Source: Pararhizobium sp.
GTDB taxonomy: Bacteria; Pseudomonadota; Alphaproteobacteria; Rhizobiales; Rhizobiaceae
Assembly: GCA_017794825.1 (NCBI GenBank)
Contig: CP051237.1
Coordinates: 2,480,001-2,544,000, forward strand
Length of the DNA stretch: 64,000 bases
Reading direction: 5' to 3'
The notes under the pieces were generated by a model. The model was not told the origin of the DNA. It ran no database searches and saw only the letters and a list, made by a program, of their open reading frames with translations. The first letter of the stretch is position 1, and each line of letters begins with the position of its first letter. The translations under genes and the position numbers were made by a program. This document shows positions 63,194 to 64,000 of the stretch, in pieces.

Positions 63194-63226
63194 CCCGGAC
63201 CGGCGGAACGACTCCGCCGGTCCGGG
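63194..63226 (+). promoter_or_regulatory. Stable intercistronic hairpin between binding protein and permease
   Basis: CCCGGACCGGCGGA (63194-63207) pairs perfectly with TCCGCCGGTCCGGG (63213-63226), a 14-bp GC stem with a 5-nt loop and no T-run. Such hairpins usually protect the upstream binding-protein mRNA, giving more of it than of the permease. Confidence 0.75.
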
Positions 63227-63246
63227 GGTCAGCGGGGGGAAGCCGC

Positions 63247-64000
63247 ATGTCGAGCAATCGGCCAATCAGGCTGTTCCGGAATCTGAACGCCAAGATCAGC
63301 GCGATCCCGATGATCGCGACGGCGCTGGTCGTTTTCGTAGGCGGGACCGTCTGGACCGTTGTCTACTCCTTTACCAATTCCAAGCTCCTGCCGCGGGCGA
63401 AATTCGTCGGGCTCGATCAGTACGAACGGCTTTGGAACAGCAACAAGTGGCTGATTTCCATCGAGAACCTGTTCATTTTCGGCATCTGCTCGCTGATCTT
63501 CTCCTTCATCATCGGGTTCATTCTCGCGGCGCTGCTCGATCAGAAGATCCGCTTCGAGGACACGTTCCGGTCGATCTTCCTGTTTCCCTTCGCGCTTTCT
63601 TTCATCGTCACGGGTCTTGTGTGGCAGTGGCTGCTCAACCCGGATTTCGGAATTCAGAGCGTGGTACGGTCGCTCGGATGGGAAAGCTTCGATTTCGATC
63701 CGCTCTACAACGCGAATATCGTCATTTACGGCATCCTGATCGCCGCGCTCTGGCAAGGCACCGGGCTCGTCATGTGCCTTATGCTCGCCGGGCTGCGCGG
63801 CATTGACGAGGATATCTGGAAGGCCGCCCGGGTGGACGGAATTCCGATGTGGAAGACCTATCTCTTCATCGTCATCCCGATGATGCGGCCGGTCTTCATC
63901 ACCGCAGTCGTCATCATCGCGTCCGGCATCGTCCGCGTCTACGATCTGGTCGTGGCGCAGACCAGCGGCGGACCGGGCATCGCCTCGGAAGTGCCCGCGA
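63247..64000 (+). CDS. Sugar ABC transporter permease (MalF-type), 3' end missing
   Basis: The first 251 residues of a CUT1 inner-membrane permease; the gene runs off the right edge. Six hydrophobic helices are expected; those at about 20-45, 75-100, 110-130 and 155-180 are clear. The EAA loop that contacts the ATPase is visible as DIWKAARVDGIPMWKTYLF. It is 69 bp after the binding-protein gene. A second permease and an ATPase should follow beyond the window. Confidence 0.92.
   Translation, partial: MSSNRPIRLFRNLNAKISAIPMIATALVVFVGGTVWTVVYSFTNSKLLPRAKFVGLDQYERLWNSNKWLISIENLFIFGICSLIFSFIIGFILAALLDQKIRFEDTFRSIFLFPFALSFIVTGLVWQWLLNPDFGIQSVVRSLGWESFDFDPLYNANIVIYGILIAALWQGTGLVMCLMLAGLRGIDEDIWKAARVDGIPMWKTYLFIVIPMMRPVFITAVVIIASGIVRVYDLVVAQTSGGPGIASEVPA

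Overview
This 64 kb window is chromosomal DNA from an alphaproteobacterium, almost certainly of the order Hyphomicrobiales (Rhizobiales). The evidence is gene order: EIIA-Man / HPr / ahcY / Tyr-type sensor kinase (DivL) / tsaE fusion / nucleotidyltransferase / addB / addA / trxA, followed by folC-accD-trpA-trpB-trpF on the other strand, and dnaK / dnaJ / pmtA / FMN reductase / pyrF. The DNA is GC-rich and densely coding, with many stop/start overlaps of the ATGA type. I cannot name the genus. No rRNA, tRNA, CRISPR array, insertion sequence or prophage was seen.

Layout. 1-2.5 kb: an aromatic-ring monooxygenase cut by the left edge (3-hydroxybenzoate 4-monooxygenase-like), a divergent MarR regulator with a perfect 23-bp palindrome between them, a cupin and a Nudix hydrolase. 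2.7-10 kb: a PiT phosphate transporter whose best start codon is ATA, then a leftward operon glk / MsbA-type exporter / dapB / gpmA, and the murein endopeptidase mepA. 10.3-25.4 kb: GtrA protein, two PTS regulatory proteins, ahcY with a probable SahR operator, divL, a TsaE-sugar kinase fusion paired with a MurU-like uridylyltransferase (peptidoglycan recycling), the AddAB recombination nuclease and thioredoxin. 25.5-26 kb: a non-coding stretch with four copies of a GGCTTTGTTTCGGGA-type repeat.

26-34 kb (leftward): folC, accD, trpA, trpB, trpF, a YgjP-like metallopeptidase, a DUF2852 membrane protein and an intracellular PHA depolymerase. 34-38 kb: gyrB, a cytochrome P450 and an unreported 59-residue membrane peptide. 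38.5-46 kb (leftward): NDUFA9-like reductase, GNAT, DUF1330, pyrF, FMN reductase, pmtA, dnaJ, and dnaK with a heat-shock promoter. 46-51.6 kb: PagL-like lipid A deacylase, PBP1A-type synthase, acyltransferase-3 protein and an M20 peptidase.

The 51.6-52.4 kb gap holds the best non-coding find: a candidate trans-acting small RNA of about 130 nt on the minus strand. It has three stem-loops, each with a C-rich (anti-Shine-Dalgarno) loop, and ends in a terminator; it resembles the rhizobial alpha-r14 (NfeR/cuckoo-like) family. polA follows. 55.4-60.5 kb is a transport operon (fused double permease, ATPase, ThiY/NMT1-like binding protein, 5-FCL paralog) next to a divergent RpiR regulator with a palindrome; it may serve thiamin-precursor salvage. 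60.5-64 kb is a LacI-regulated CUT1 sugar ABC system, cut at the right edge, with two matching operator palindromes.

Most genes are conserved housekeeping functions. The accessory or under-described parts are the small RNA, the repeat cluster, the ThiY/5-FCL/RpiR unit, the TsaE-kinase/MurU unit and the Mob-like pair.
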